Positions 9,070 through 17,185 of a DNA stretch of 32,723 nt are shown piece after piece; the stretch's first letter is position 1, and every line of letters starts with the position of its first letter. Both the position numbers and the translations under genes were made by a program. Below the pieces are notes generated by a model. That model did not search any database. It was not told where the DNA came from and saw only the letters and a program-made list of their open reading frames with translations. Source of the DNA: CAYPZL01 sp964415045 (GTDB lineage: Bacteria > Planctomycetota > Phycisphaerae > Sedimentisphaerales > Anaerobacaceae). The DNA lies in the NCBI GenBank assembly GCA_964415045.1, contig CAYPZL010000047.1, forward strand, positions 1 through 32,723, written 5' to 3'.

Positions 9070-10332
9070 TCATGTCCGACACAAGATCTCCTTATACGTC
9101 TGCACGCATGCCTCCGCCGCCGCGTCCCACGTAAGACCGCGAATCTCGCTGCTCCCGTTGCGCCGCAGCTCATCCGAGAGCTCGCGACGCTGCAAAACGG
9201 CCACAATCTTGTTGGCCAGTTCATTCACATCCCAAAAATCGACCTTCAGCGCGCCCCGGGCAATCACCTCTCCGACCCCGGTGGTTCTCGAGAGAATGAC
9301 GGGCGCCCCCTGCTGGATGGCCTCCAGGGCGGTCAATCCGAACGGCTCACTCACCGAAGGCATGACGTACACGTCGGCCATTCGAAAGGCACGCTGGACC
9401 TGGGCTCCGACGAGAAAACCCGTGAAGAACACCTTGTTCCCCAGCCCCATGGCGGCGACCTTCTCCACGACGCGTGGCGCCATGTCACCCCATCCGGCGA
9501 TGATAAACTTGACGTTTTTCACCCGCTTGAGTACGGCGGCCGCCGCCTCCACGAAATACTCCGGCCCTTTCTGCATGGTGATGCGCCCGAGAAAGAGCAC
9601 GATCTTCTCGTCGCCGGGCTCGGCCGACTTCGCCGGCAGAGGGGCCTTCGGGATCACGCCGTTGTAGATCACACGCACCTTCTCGTCGGGCACGCCGTAC
9701 CGTTGCACAATGATCCTCTTGGTCAGTTGCGACACGGCAATGACGGCCGCAGCGGCCTGAATCCCCTGACGCTCGATCTCAAAAACCGAGGCGTTGGGGT
9801 ACTGCCCGGAGCGGTCGAATTCCGTGGCGTGCACGTGAACGATCAAGGGCCTGCCCGACTGGGCCGCGATGACCATGCCGGCCGGAAACGTCACCCAGTC
9901 ATGCGCGTGAATCACATCGAACGACTCATCCTGAACCAGACTCGCGCAACGCGAAGCATAGTCCCACACCCGGGCGACCAGATCCCCGTCGTAACCCCCG
10001 ACCGCACCGGTCCCCAACAGACGCAGAGAACGGTACTCACGCGCATATTTCGACTGGGGCGCCTTGCCGCCGTAATAGGGGTCCGGGACATCCGAGGGCA
10101 CCCGCTGCAGCATCAAGTGTCGGGCCGCCACCGGATTCTCAGAGGCGGACACCGAATCCGCCGTCGCATCCGCGCGCACCGAAGACGGCGCGTAGCTATC
10201 CGTGGATATCGGCAGTAGGAACAGAATATCCGTCTTCAAGCGCTCCATCGCTTGTGTCAATCCATAGCAGGCGGTTCCCAACCCCCCCGTTATAAAGGGC
10301 GGAAACTCCCATCCCAACATCAGAACCCGCAC
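9070..10332 (-). CDS. GT4 family glycosyltransferase (glycogen synthase-like)
   Basis: 420 residues. It starts MRVLMLGWEFPPFITGGLG, the GT-B N-terminus with the Gly-Gly acceptor loop typical of GT4/GT5-type glycogen synthases. HAHDW is near residues 142-146, the donor-site GRITMQKGPEYF at 249-260 and E-x7-E in EPFGLTALE with Glu329 and Glu337. It is less similar to the other two transferases in the run, and has an extra segment around residues 45-100. Expected role: cytoplasmic transfer of glucose from a nucleotide sugar to an alpha-glucan; donor and product are inferred from neighbours. The start is GTG, with GGAG about eight bases upstream. It lies 63 bp downstream of the DUF2934 gene and is the first enzyme gene of the run. 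Confidence 0.87.
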   Translation of the reverse strand: MRVLMLGWEFPPFITGGLGTACYGLTQAMERLKTDILFLLPISTDSYAPSSVRADATADSVSASENPVAARHLMLQRVPSDVPDPYYGGKAPQSKYAREYRSLRLLGTGAVGGYDGDLVARVWDYASRCASLVQDESFDVIHAHDWVTFPAGMVIAAQSGRPLIVHVHATEFDRSGQYPNASVFEIERQGIQAAAAVIAVSQLTKRIIVQRYGVPDEKVRVIYNGVIPKAPLPAKSAEPGDEKIVLFLGRITMQKGPEYFVEAAAAVLKRVKNVKFIIAGWGDMAPRVVEKVAAMGLGNKVFFTGFLVGAQVQRAFRMADVYVMPSVSEPFGLTALEAIQQGAPVILSRTTGVGEVIARGALKVDFWDVNELANKIVAVLQRRELSDELRRNGSSEIRGLTWDAAAEACVQTYKEILCRT

Positions 10333-10395
10333 ATGATCACTCCTTTTGGCGGCCCGGTGTGCACGCCTGCCGATCCTTGGTTGAATCCCTGAAGT

Positions 10396-10692
10396 TTACG
10401 TACTCCCCGATTCGCTCTTCAATTGCGACTCGGCCTCGTACCAGATCCTCTCGTCTTCGCCCGAGGGACACCCGCGCTGCTGCCAGATGGCCCTGGCTCG
10501 CTCGGCGATCTGTTCGTGCGTAGCGGCGGGTCTACTCCTCGCTGACGTCGGCTTCGCCGGCGGCTCTTTCTCACGGGTCAACTGGGCCACCGCACCGACG
10601 CTGTCGCTGCGAGAGGCCTCCGGGAATGCACTTTTCGGCACCTCGTCTCGACGACCTTTGCCACTCGCCTTCTGAACGTCCTTGCCTGGCAT
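10396..10692 (-). CDS. DUF2934 domain protein
   Basis: 98 residues, strongly charged. The N-terminal ~57 residues are low-complexity (Lys, Arg, Ser, Pro, Ala) and probably disordered. Residues ~58-92 (from HEQIAERARAIWQQRGCP to WYEAESQL) match DUF2934, a short helical motif common in bacteria whose genes often sit near glycogen or stress genes. Function is unknown. GGGAG lies about ten bases before the ATG. As the first gene of the leftward glucan run it might be a small accessory or regulatory protein for it, but the sequence shows only co-orientation and a 63 bp gap. Confidence 0.8.
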   Translation of the reverse strand: MPGKDVQKASGKGRRDEVPKSAFPEASRSDSVGAVAQLTREKEPPAKPTSARSRPAATHEQIAERARAIWQQRGCPSGEDERIWYEAESQLKSESGST

Positions 10693-11047
10693 AACCGTAC
10701 TCCCTTATCAAGGCTTCAACTGACTACCCGACGACGAAAGAAAATCAACTCCGAAAGATCACCCGCGCCCCAACCATATGGTACACCCAGAGCTTCTACA
10801 CTTCCCAACGTGGCCGGCATACACACTTCCCACTCGGTGCCGGCGACCGTTTACGCCAGCCAATGCACCCAAAAGCAACCTCCCACACACAGGCGGAATG
10901 CACTGCATTCGTATTCTAATACATCATACGACGCAGTTCTATAAAGAGTTAGAATTTTTGCCGAAATATAATACAAAAACTTCCGTTGGAAGAGCTCTTC
11001 GCACTCACCCGGGCATCCTTGAGCTGTCTTTCCGAGATTCACAAACG
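10693..11047. other. Intergenic region upstream of the glucan run
   Basis: 355 bases between two leftward genes. No credible gene is visible. It contains two short perfect palindromes, ACCATATGGT at 10773-10782 and GAAGAGCTCTTC at 10989-11000, and an AT-rich stretch around 10910-10980. A leftward promoter for the glucan genes is expected here, but I could not pick one with good -35 and -10 elements. No rho-independent terminator for the GH106-like gene is evident. Confidence 0.5.
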
Positions 11048-13087
11048 TCAGCCGCGCACGACCGCCACGACGCGTAGAGCGTGGGGGGCCAGCGCCACCG
11101 GGGCCTGCCCCGGCAAGGGCTCGTGACATCCACTCACCGGGTCCATGAGAATCCGCCTGCCCGGGGCGGACAGCGCCGGCTCGAATTTGAGCGTCTCGGC
11201 CCCCTCGTTGAACAACAGGTAGTAATCGACCCCGGCCTTGCGCACATGACGCACCCGCAGGTCGGGTGCCGGCGGGGATACCTGCACGTCGGCGGCAATC
11301 AACCGGTCGATCTGCCGAACCAGGTCCTCGTCGCTCACCGCCTCGCCGTAGCGAATGACCCTGCCCGCTTTCGCGAGCACGTCTACGGAAGGTTTGGCAT
11401 CATCGGGGATGTCACCCTCGACAATCAAGGCGCGATAGTGCATCCCGGCAATATAGACGCCCTGTGACCCAACCTGCGCATCTTCCCACAGATGGCGGGC
11501 TTCCAGGTAATTAAAATCTCGCTGACGCTGGAAACAGACCTTCGCCGCACGCCACGGCAGATAATCGTTGGACCCCAGGATGGCGAGCTCACAGACGTGC
11601 TTGCCGTCGGTGTTGAGCCAGCAGAGGCGCGCGGTCGCCCGCGCAAAGGGCTCGTACTGCGGCCACCACGGGCTGTTGGGGCCGACATCCGGCGGGCGCT
11701 CGTCGACACGGGGCCCCCGGACCGAATAGTAAAACGCGTGGGGAACGAGCAGGTTGCAGCCCCGGATGACAAGCCAGTGGGCCAGCCACTTCATCTCGTC
11801 GAAGGTAAAATTGTGACCGTAGGCGCCACAGAACTCATTCATGTTGCGACGGCGTTGAAGATGGATCATGGCCGATGAGGCGCATTTGCCCTGCGTGGAC
11901 TGCTCGCCCTCCAGCGCGCTGGGCTTGCCGGGCTCGATGTACCGCCAGACAATGTCCTGGCCGGGAATGTGAAAATGGCGCAGATGCCCGATGTCGCCCG
12001 GGCCCATGGGATGGCCCGCCAGGGCGATCTCGTGCGCATCGCACCACGCGGAAATCTGCCGGTAGAACGTCTGCTCCAGACGTTTCTGGAGGGCCCGACG
12101 GTAGTTGCGCCGGTGCACGGGCGCATTGGGCTCATCCTCGTACCACAACGCAGGTAAGTGTTCGGTGAAATCATAGCCCAGACAGGCGTTGATGTGCTCG
12201 AGGATGCCCGTGGTACCCGGAACCATGCCTCGTTCGCCCCGCTTGGCCAGCAGCGAGGGCTCGTCCGTGAAGATCGCCCTGACCGTCTTGCCGAAGTGGC
12301 TGCCGAACTCATTGTAGAATCGTTGGTAAACGAGCCGAATGAAGCAGGCCACGGCCTCCGGGTTGAGAATATCGGCCGCCGGTGGGTGGTTCTCCGCCAC
12401 TTCTCTGTGGTCGGCCCGGCGCGGCGGGTCTTCCTCCACAAAGTGCAGGCCGCGAATGTACGAATAGCCCGGGCCTGCGGCCCGGTCGACAACCGCAAGG
12501 CGGTGGCCGTTGGACCTGCGTCGGACAACCGCGACAAGGTTCTGGCCCGGCGTCAGCTCCGCCCGCCCGTCGTCTCCAATCCGCACGCCGCGCACCTCGC
12601 TTCCCGGCTCAGCCTCGTCCAGATCGACGCACACCAGGCCCCGCGTGCGGAACGCTGGATTCTCTGCCACCACCTGCCCGCTGCAAGATCCGCTCGGATA
12701 CATGCCTTCATCGTACAGGATGACCCACATGTCGCGCCGGGCCGCCTCTTCGATGGCGAACCGCATGAACTCGATCATCCTCTCGCTCAGCCATCCGATG
12801 CTCCGCGGCAATCCCGCGCGCGGATGGATCACAAAGGCATGGACTCCGTGGGCCTGGAAATCCTCCAACTGGCGGACGATCTCCGTCTCCGACAAATCGT
12901 CGTTCCAGAACCAGAACGGCGCCTGTGAAAATTCCCGGGGAGGATCGAACCACGCCCCGGGCAGCCCCAGGCCCTCACGCGGAGTCTTCTGCACGGCCGC
13001 TGCCCGCCCTGCCGAAGGCAGAGCGAAGGCCGCCGCACCCACGCCTGCGATTCCGAAGAAGTGGCGTCGATCGAACCTGTCGGTCAT
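11048..13087 (-). CDS. Tat-exported GH106-like glycoside hydrolase
   Basis: 679 residues. The N-terminus DRFDRRHFFGIAGVGAAAFA is a twin-arginine signal (Arg7-Arg8), so the protein is folded before export. The block APFWFWNDDLSETEI (56-70), then HAFVIHPRAGLP (83-94) and ILYDEGMYPSG (123-133), is the signature of large (beta/alpha)8 enzymes related to GH106 alpha-L-rhamnosidases. FTDEPS (about 273-278) supplies an acidic pair, Asp275-Glu276, that could be catalytic. The C-terminal part resembles the beta domains of these enzymes. Substrate is probably a plant or algal deoxyhexose-containing glycan; rhamnose is only a guess from the family. The frame is open to a TTG at 13102, but the ATG at 13087 has GGAGG eight bases upstream and places the Tat motif correctly. 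Confidence 0.72.
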   Translation of the reverse strand: MTDRFDRRHFFGIAGVGAAAFALPSAGRAAAVQKTPREGLGLPGAWFDPPREFSQAPFWFWNDDLSETEIVRQLEDFQAHGVHAFVIHPRAGLPRSIGWLSERMIEFMRFAIEEAARRDMWVILYDEGMYPSGSCSGQVVAENPAFRTRGLVCVDLDEAEPGSEVRGVRIGDDGRAELTPGQNLVAVVRRRSNGHRLAVVDRAAGPGYSYIRGLHFVEEDPPRRADHREVAENHPPAADILNPEAVACFIRLVYQRFYNEFGSHFGKTVRAIFTDEPSLLAKRGERGMVPGTTGILEHINACLGYDFTEHLPALWYEDEPNAPVHRRNYRRALQKRLEQTFYRQISAWCDAHEIALAGHPMGPGDIGHLRHFHIPGQDIVWRYIEPGKPSALEGEQSTQGKCASSAMIHLQRRRNMNEFCGAYGHNFTFDEMKWLAHWLVIRGCNLLVPHAFYYSVRGPRVDERPPDVGPNSPWWPQYEPFARATARLCWLNTDGKHVCELAILGSNDYLPWRAAKVCFQRQRDFNYLEARHLWEDAQVGSQGVYIAGMHYRALIVEGDIPDDAKPSVDVLAKAGRVIRYGEAVSDEDLVRQIDRLIAADVQVSPPAPDLRVRHVRKAGVDYYLLFNEGAETLKFEPALSAPGRRILMDPVSGCHEPLPGQAPVALAPHALRVVAVVRG

Positions 13088-13095
13088 GAACTCAT

Positions 13096-13100
13096 CCTCC
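13096..13100 (-). promoter_or_regulatory. Ribosome binding site for the GH106-like gene
   Basis: GGAGG on the minus strand, eight bases before the ATG at 13087. It decides this start over the TTG at 13102, which overlaps the site. Confidence 0.75.
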
Positions 13101-13146
13101 AACCTGTGCGTGTCGGCTCAGACCCGCGCTGCCTGTCGATGCAAAT

Positions 13147-13174
13147 AAACTACGACAAAACCCAGCCAAGTCAA
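13147..13174 (-). promoter_or_regulatory. Possible sigma70-type promoter for the GH106-like gene
   Basis: On the minus strand TTGACT (13174-13169) is followed after 16 bases by TAGTTT (13152-13147), about 60 bases before the start codon. The -35 is good and the -10 is poor, so this is a weak call. Confidence 0.3.
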
Positions 13175-13398
13175 CACAAACAGGCCCCGAAACCACACTT
13201 TGACACGCGGTTTCTTTCAAACGGTGCAGGTTGGGGACACGAGCTTTTCGGCTGTGTTGCCGGGCGAATTTATTCTCCCTCGATCCTGGAGGCAGCCGTG
13301 CAAAAGTAACAGCTTGCCTGTTAACACTGCCCCCAAGGCAAAAAAGACGGTCTGCGGGAAGATGCCATACCCGCTGAGGCGTTCACCAGCCGATGTAA

Positions 13399-13440
13399 TT
13401 GACACCCCGCCGCTACACCGTCCGCACGGGGAGGTGTCAA
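13399..13440. promoter_or_regulatory. Inverted repeat TTGACACC/GGTGTCAA, possible operator
   Basis: TTGACACC at 13399-13406 is mirrored exactly by GGTGTCAA at 13433-13440; the inner bases CCCG and CGGG extend the match with a small offset. The arms are 26 bases apart. The element lies in the divergent spacer about 90 bases before the GH127 start. It could be a regulator site or a structured repeat. Confidence 0.45.
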
Positions 13441-13450
13441 CAGTATGGAG

Positions 13451-13478
13451 TTGCAGAAAACGATTCGGTCGTTATGAT
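13451..13478 (+). promoter_or_regulatory. Possible promoter for the GH127 gene
   Basis: TTGCAG (13451-13456), a 16-base spacer, then TATGAT (13473-13478), ending 48 bases before the ATG at 13527. The -10 is good and the -35 is weak. Confidence 0.3.
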
Positions 13479-13526
13479 TGGCTGGGAAATCGGAACAACC
13501 GTGACATCTGATAAACGGGGTATCTT

Positions 13527-15953
13527 ATGGAAAATCGAAGATCTGTGCTCGCAGCGTTTGTGGTAGTCTTCCTGGCAGTGGGGTCCGTCGCGGTCCGAGC
13601 GGACGAGGCGCCCCTGGAACGAGACTATAACGTCAAGCCGGTGCCCTTCAATCACGTCCACGTCCAGGACGGCTTCTGGACGCCCCGACTGGAGACCAAC
13701 CGAACGGTCACGATCCCGTATTGCTTCGAGAAATGCGAGGAGACCGGCCGCATCAGCAACTTCGAGAAGGCCGCCGGCCTCAAGGAGGGCAAGCACGAGG
13801 GCATCTACTTCAACGACTCCGACGTATACAAGATCATGGAAGGCGCCGCCTACTCGCTCCAGGTCAACCCGGACACGATGATGCGGCTGTACCTGGATAA
13901 GCTGATCACCATCATGGACGGCGCCCAGTGGGAAGACGGCTATCTCTACACCTTCTACTCGGTCCCCGACAGACAGCCCGAAAAACTCTGGACCGACATC
14001 GCCAGCAAGCACGAGCAATACTGCGTGGGACACATGTACGAGGCGGCGGTCGCCCACTATCTCGTCACCGGCGACAAGGCGTTCCTGAACGTCGCCACGG
14101 ACAACGCCGACTTGATCTGCGACGTATTCGGACCCGGCAAGCGCACCGACCCGCCCGGCCATCAGGAAATTGAGATCGGCCTGTGCAAGCTCTATCGCGC
14201 CACCGGCGACAGCAAGTACCTGGACCAGGCCAAGTTCTTCCTCGACCAGCGCGGCCGCAAGGGCAATCGCGGACCCAACGGAGATCGCGGGCTCTACGGA
14301 ATGTACTCCCAGGACCACAAGCCCGTCACCGAGCAGACCAAGGCCGTCGGCCATTCCGTACGGGCCGCCTATCTCTATACCGGCATGGCCGACGTGGCCG
14401 CCCTAACCGGAAACATGGAGTACATCAAGGCCATCGACGCCATCTGGGACGACGTCCTGACCACCAAGCTCTACATCACCGGGGGCATCGGCGCCGCCGG
14501 CGGACACGAGGGATTCGGAGGCCATTACGAGCTGCCCAACATGACCGCCTATTGCGAAACCTGCGCCTCCATCGCCAACATCTTCTGGAACCATCGTATG
14601 TTCCTGATGCACGACGACGCCAAATATATCGACGTGCTCGAGCGCGTGCTCTACAACGCGGCCCTCTCCGGCATCTCGATGAAGGGCGACCGGTTCTTCT
14701 ATCCCAACGTGCTGGAATCCACCGGCCAGCATGCCCGCAGCCCATGGTTCGGCTGTGCCTGCTGCCCATCCAACGTCGCGCGATTTATCCCGTCCGTGCC
14801 GGGATATGCGTACGCCCACAAGAACAATGACGTCTACGTGAACCTGTTCATCGGCGGCGACGCCACCATTGAGACGAAGACCAACAAGGTCAAGCTTACC
14901 CAGGCGACCGATTACCCCTGGAAAGGCGTCGTGGAAATCACGGTCGAGCCGGAGAAGAGCGAATCGTTCGCCCTCTACATCCGCATCCCCGGCTGGGCCC
15001 GCAACGAAGCGGTCCCGAGCGACCTGTACCGGTTCCAGGACACGGTGAGCGAGAAGGCCTCGATCAAGGTCAACGGCAGAAACGTCTCGCCGAAGATCGA
15101 GCGCGGTTTTGCCCGCATCGAGCGCACCTGGGCCAAGGGTGACACGATCCGGCTGAGCCTGCCGATGCCGATTCGCCGGATCGTCGCTCATCCGGAAATC
15201 TCGGCCGACCGCGGGCGGGTCGCCCTGCAGCGCGGGCCGATCGTTTTCTGCCTGGAGTGGCCCGACAACGACGGCAAGGTGCTCAATCTGGTGATTCCGG
15301 ACGACGCCAGGCTCAAGGCGAAGCACCACCCCGACCTGCTCAACGGCGTCACGGTGCTCACCGGCAAAGCTAAAGTGGCCAAGCGCACGCTCGACGGCGA
15401 GATCGTCACCAGCGGCACGAAGCAATTCACGGCCATCCCTTACTACGCCTGGGCCCATCGCGGACGAGGCCAGATGACCGTGTGGCCCGCCCGCCAACCG
15501 CAGGCGGCCCGACCCGAGCCCGCCGACACGCTCACCTACACCAGCAAGACCACCGCCTCCTTCGTGCACGTTTCCCTGGAGGCCATCAAGGATCAGAACC
15601 TCCCGGAAAACTCCGCCGACGCCTCGGCCCTCCAGCTCGATTTCTGGCCCCACAAGGGCACCACCGAGTGGGTCCGGTTCGAGTGGGACAGGAAGCACGA
15701 GATTTCCAGCGTGAAGGTGTACTGGTTCGACGACACCGGCCGCGGCGCCTGCCACTTGCCCGAATCCTGGCGCGTGCTGTACCGCAACGCCGCCGGCCGA
15801 TTCGTACCCGTGAGCAACAAGACCGCCTACGGCCTCAAGAAGGACACCTTCAACAAGGTTGCGTTCGAGCCGGTGACGACCGATGCGATCCAGCTCGAAA
15901 TCAAGCTTCAGAAAGACTGGTCCGCCGGGATCCAGGAGGTGGTCATCGAATAA
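13527..15953 (+). CDS. Secreted GH127 beta-L-arabinofuranosidase with C-terminal beta-sandwich
   Basis: 808 residues. Residues 1-25 are a Sec signal peptide ending near VRADEA. The GH127 (alpha/alpha)6 domain spans roughly 35-450. The Cys-based zinc site known from HypBA1 is intact: Glu344 and Cys346 in CETCAS, and Cys412 and Cys413 in CACCPSN, with Cys412 the expected nucleophile. A beta domain follows (about 450-640). Residues about 655-808 look like a discoidin (F5/8 type C)-like carbohydrate-binding domain (VRFEWDRKHEISSVKVYWFD). Expected reaction: release of beta-L-arabinofuranose from arabinan or hydroxyproline-linked arabino-oligosaccharides outside the cytoplasm, which complements the GH51 enzyme at 25751-27715. 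A GGGG lies ahead of the ATG as a weak ribosome site. An NHL-repeat gene follows on the same strand. Confidence 0.9.
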   Translation: MENRRSVLAAFVVVFLAVGSVAVRADEAPLERDYNVKPVPFNHVHVQDGFWTPRLETNRTVTIPYCFEKCEETGRISNFEKAAGLKEGKHEGIYFNDSDVYKIMEGAAYSLQVNPDTMMRLYLDKLITIMDGAQWEDGYLYTFYSVPDRQPEKLWTDIASKHEQYCVGHMYEAAVAHYLVTGDKAFLNVATDNADLICDVFGPGKRTDPPGHQEIEIGLCKLYRATGDSKYLDQAKFFLDQRGRKGNRGPNGDRGLYGMYSQDHKPVTEQTKAVGHSVRAAYLYTGMADVAALTGNMEYIKAIDAIWDDVLTTKLYITGGIGAAGGHEGFGGHYELPNMTAYCETCASIANIFWNHRMFLMHDDAKYIDVLERVLYNAALSGISMKGDRFFYPNVLESTGQHARSPWFGCACCPSNVARFIPSVPGYAYAHKNNDVYVNLFIGGDATIETKTNKVKLTQATDYPWKGVVEITVEPEKSESFALYIRIPGWARNEAVPSDLYRFQDTVSEKASIKVNGRNVSPKIERGFARIERTWAKGDTIRLSLPMPIRRIVAHPEISADRGRVALQRGPIVFCLEWPDNDGKVLNLVIPDDARLKAKHHPDLLNGVTVLTGKAKVAKRTLDGEIVTSGTKQFTAIPYYAWAHRGRGQMTVWPARQPQAARPEPADTLTYTSKTTASFVHVSLEAIKDQNLPENSADASALQLDFWPHKGTTEWVRFEWDRKHEISSVKVYWFDDTGRGACHLPESWRVLYRNAAGRFVPVSNKTAYGLKKDTFNKVAFEPVTTDAIQLEIKLQKDWSAGIQEVVIE

Positions 15954-15954
15954 A

Positions 15955-15969
15955 CCGCCGCAGCGGCGG
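15955..15969 (+). terminator. GC-rich hairpin after the GH127 gene
   Basis: CCGCCGC-A-GCGGCGG starts one base after the TAA stop. The arms match perfectly. There is no T-tract, so it may be an intrinsic terminator of reduced strength or an mRNA-stabilising hairpin. Confidence 0.4.
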
Positions 15970-15992
15970 GTGACGGCGCCAAGCATCGTAGG

Positions 15993-16009
15993 GCGGGTTC
16001 TCAACCCGC
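15993..16009. repeat. Short hairpin GCGGGTT-CTC-AACCCGC
   Basis: A seven-base perfect stem with a three-base loop, just downstream of the GH127 stop hairpin. The surrounding CATCGTAGGG resembles the start of repeat C at 25671, so it may be a remnant of a related element. Confidence 0.45.
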
Positions 16010-16050
16010 GTTGAACCATGTGCAGCGCGAGCTTCCGGAGACATATCAAG

Positions 16051-16117
16051 ATGCAAAAATAGGGAAGTCATCCCGGCGTGCCGGGATTCCGCAATTTTCA
16101 TTTTTGCTCTTTGCTGA
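16051..16117. repeat. Dispersed inverted repeat, family A, copy 2
   Basis: It shares GGAAG-CATCC and GGATTCCGCAATTTT-ATTTTTGC with copy 1 at 671-767. It contains a perfect hairpin, ATCCCGGC-GT-GCCGGGAT, at 16070-16087. It lies between the GH127 and NHL-repeat genes. Confidence 0.75.
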
Positions 16118-16145
16118 GGCTGCCACCTGCTGCAGTGTCCTGAGC

Positions 16146-16155
16146 AAAGGAGGTG
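16146..16155 (+). promoter_or_regulatory. Strong ribosome binding site for the NHL-repeat gene
   Basis: AAAGGAGGTG, an almost full complement of the 16S 3' end, five bases before the ATG at 16161. It decides this start over upstream in-frame codons that reach back into repeat A2. Confidence 0.85.
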
Positions 16156-16160
16156 AAAAG

Positions 16161-17150
16161 ATGGCAAGACTGGTCGTAGCTGCTGTCATGGTTGTTGCGT
16201 GGGCATGCCCCGTCGGCAGGGCCGAGAAACCGTCGGGCTCTGCGAGCGATACGTCGGTCCGCCTGGTCGTCGATCCGACGTGGCCGCGGAAACCGCCGAA
16301 ATTCGAGTGGGGCCAGATGCCGGGGATTGCGGTGGACGTCCGCGATCGCGTGCATATCTTCACCCGAAACGAGCCAGCGGTGCAGCTCTACCGCCCCGAC
16401 GGAACGTTCCTGCGTGCCTGGAACATCGACGGCTTCGCAGGCGCGCACTACATCCGCATTGGTCCCAAGGGAAACGTCTGGACCACGAGCATCACGGATC
16501 ACGTCGTGCGTAAGCACAGTCGGCGCGGCAAGGTCCTGTTGACGCTCGGCCGGGTCGGCCGGGCGGGGACGGACGAGAAGCATTTCGACAGGCCCACCGA
16601 CGTGGCGGTTTTGCCGAGCGGGGACATTTTCGTCTCCGATGGATATGGCAACCGACGTATCATCCACTTCGACCGGACGGGCGCGTATGTAAACCAGTGG
16701 GGCGCCGAGGGGACCGAGCCGGGGCAGTTCGCCCTGCCCCATGCCATCGCAGCCGATTCGCAGAACCGCCTCTACGTCGCCGACCGCGACAACGCCCGCA
16801 TCCAGGTCTTCGATACGACGGGCAAGCTGCTCGAGGTCTGGGCCAACCTCATCACCCCCTGGGGCCTCCATGTGACCGGGGACGACGAAATCTGGGTCTG
16901 CGGGTCTTCGCCCGTGAAGAAGGACGGGACCGACGAATGGATGGTGACTCCCCCGCCCGACCAGATGGTGATGAAGCTCAATGCGAAAGGCAAGGTCCTG
17001 CTGCGGCTGCCGCTGCCTCAAGCCACAGCCTCGCCCGGCAAACCGGGCCAGCTCGACTGGGTGCACGGAATCGCCACCGATTCGCACGGCAATCTCTACC
17101 TCGGAGACATCCAGGGCCGACGGGCCCAGAAGTTCTCACCGGGACGGTGA
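16161..17150 (+). CDS. Secreted NHL-repeat beta-propeller protein
   Basis: 329 residues from the ATG with the strong ribosome site. Residues 1-21 (MARLVVAAVMVVAWACPVGRA) are a signal peptide; a Cys at 16 leaves open a lipoprotein, but no proper lipobox is seen. The rest is a run of NHL-type blades: 'PTDVAVLPSGDIFVSDGYGN' near 148-167, then 'PHAIAADSQNRLYVADRDNA' near 194-213, and 'VHGIATDSHGNLYLGDIQ' near the end. This is a six-bladed propeller like the peptidyl-alpha-hydroxyglycine lyase-like domain often annotated in such genes. Function is unknown: binding or an enzyme on an extracytoplasmic substrate is possible. It follows the GH127 gene by 207 bp containing repeats and is convergent with the phosphatase gene (35 bp between stops). 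Confidence 0.8.
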   Translation: MARLVVAAVMVVAWACPVGRAEKPSGSASDTSVRLVVDPTWPRKPPKFEWGQMPGIAVDVRDRVHIFTRNEPAVQLYRPDGTFLRAWNIDGFAGAHYIRIGPKGNVWTTSITDHVVRKHSRRGKVLLTLGRVGRAGTDEKHFDRPTDVAVLPSGDIFVSDGYGNRRIIHFDRTGAYVNQWGAEGTEPGQFALPHAIAADSQNRLYVADRDNARIQVFDTTGKLLEVWANLITPWGLHVTGDDEIWVCGSSPVKKDGTDEWMVTPPPDQMVMKLNAKGKVLLRLPLPQATASPGKPGQLDWVHGIATDSHGNLYLGDIQGRRAQKFSPGR

Positions 17151-17185
17151 CCTCCTGAGCATCTCGCCCGTGGCCTGCCCGACGT

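Larger units (their letters stand above)
13103..13526. other. Divergent intergenic region between GH106-like and GH127 genes
   Basis: About 420 bases between divergently transcribed hydrolase genes, with no convincing gene. It holds candidate promoters in both directions and the inverted repeat at 13399-13440, so shared regulation of the two hydrolases is plausible. Confidence 0.5.

Noticed and set aside
10944..10972. Forward promoter with TATAAT at 10967-10972
   Set aside because: No -35 hexamer at a suitable distance and no forward gene downstream before 13527.
14403..16049. Reverse open frame of 548 codons opposite GH127
   Set aside because: Shadow frame; the plus-strand product has a signal peptide and the complete GH127 zinc-cysteine site.
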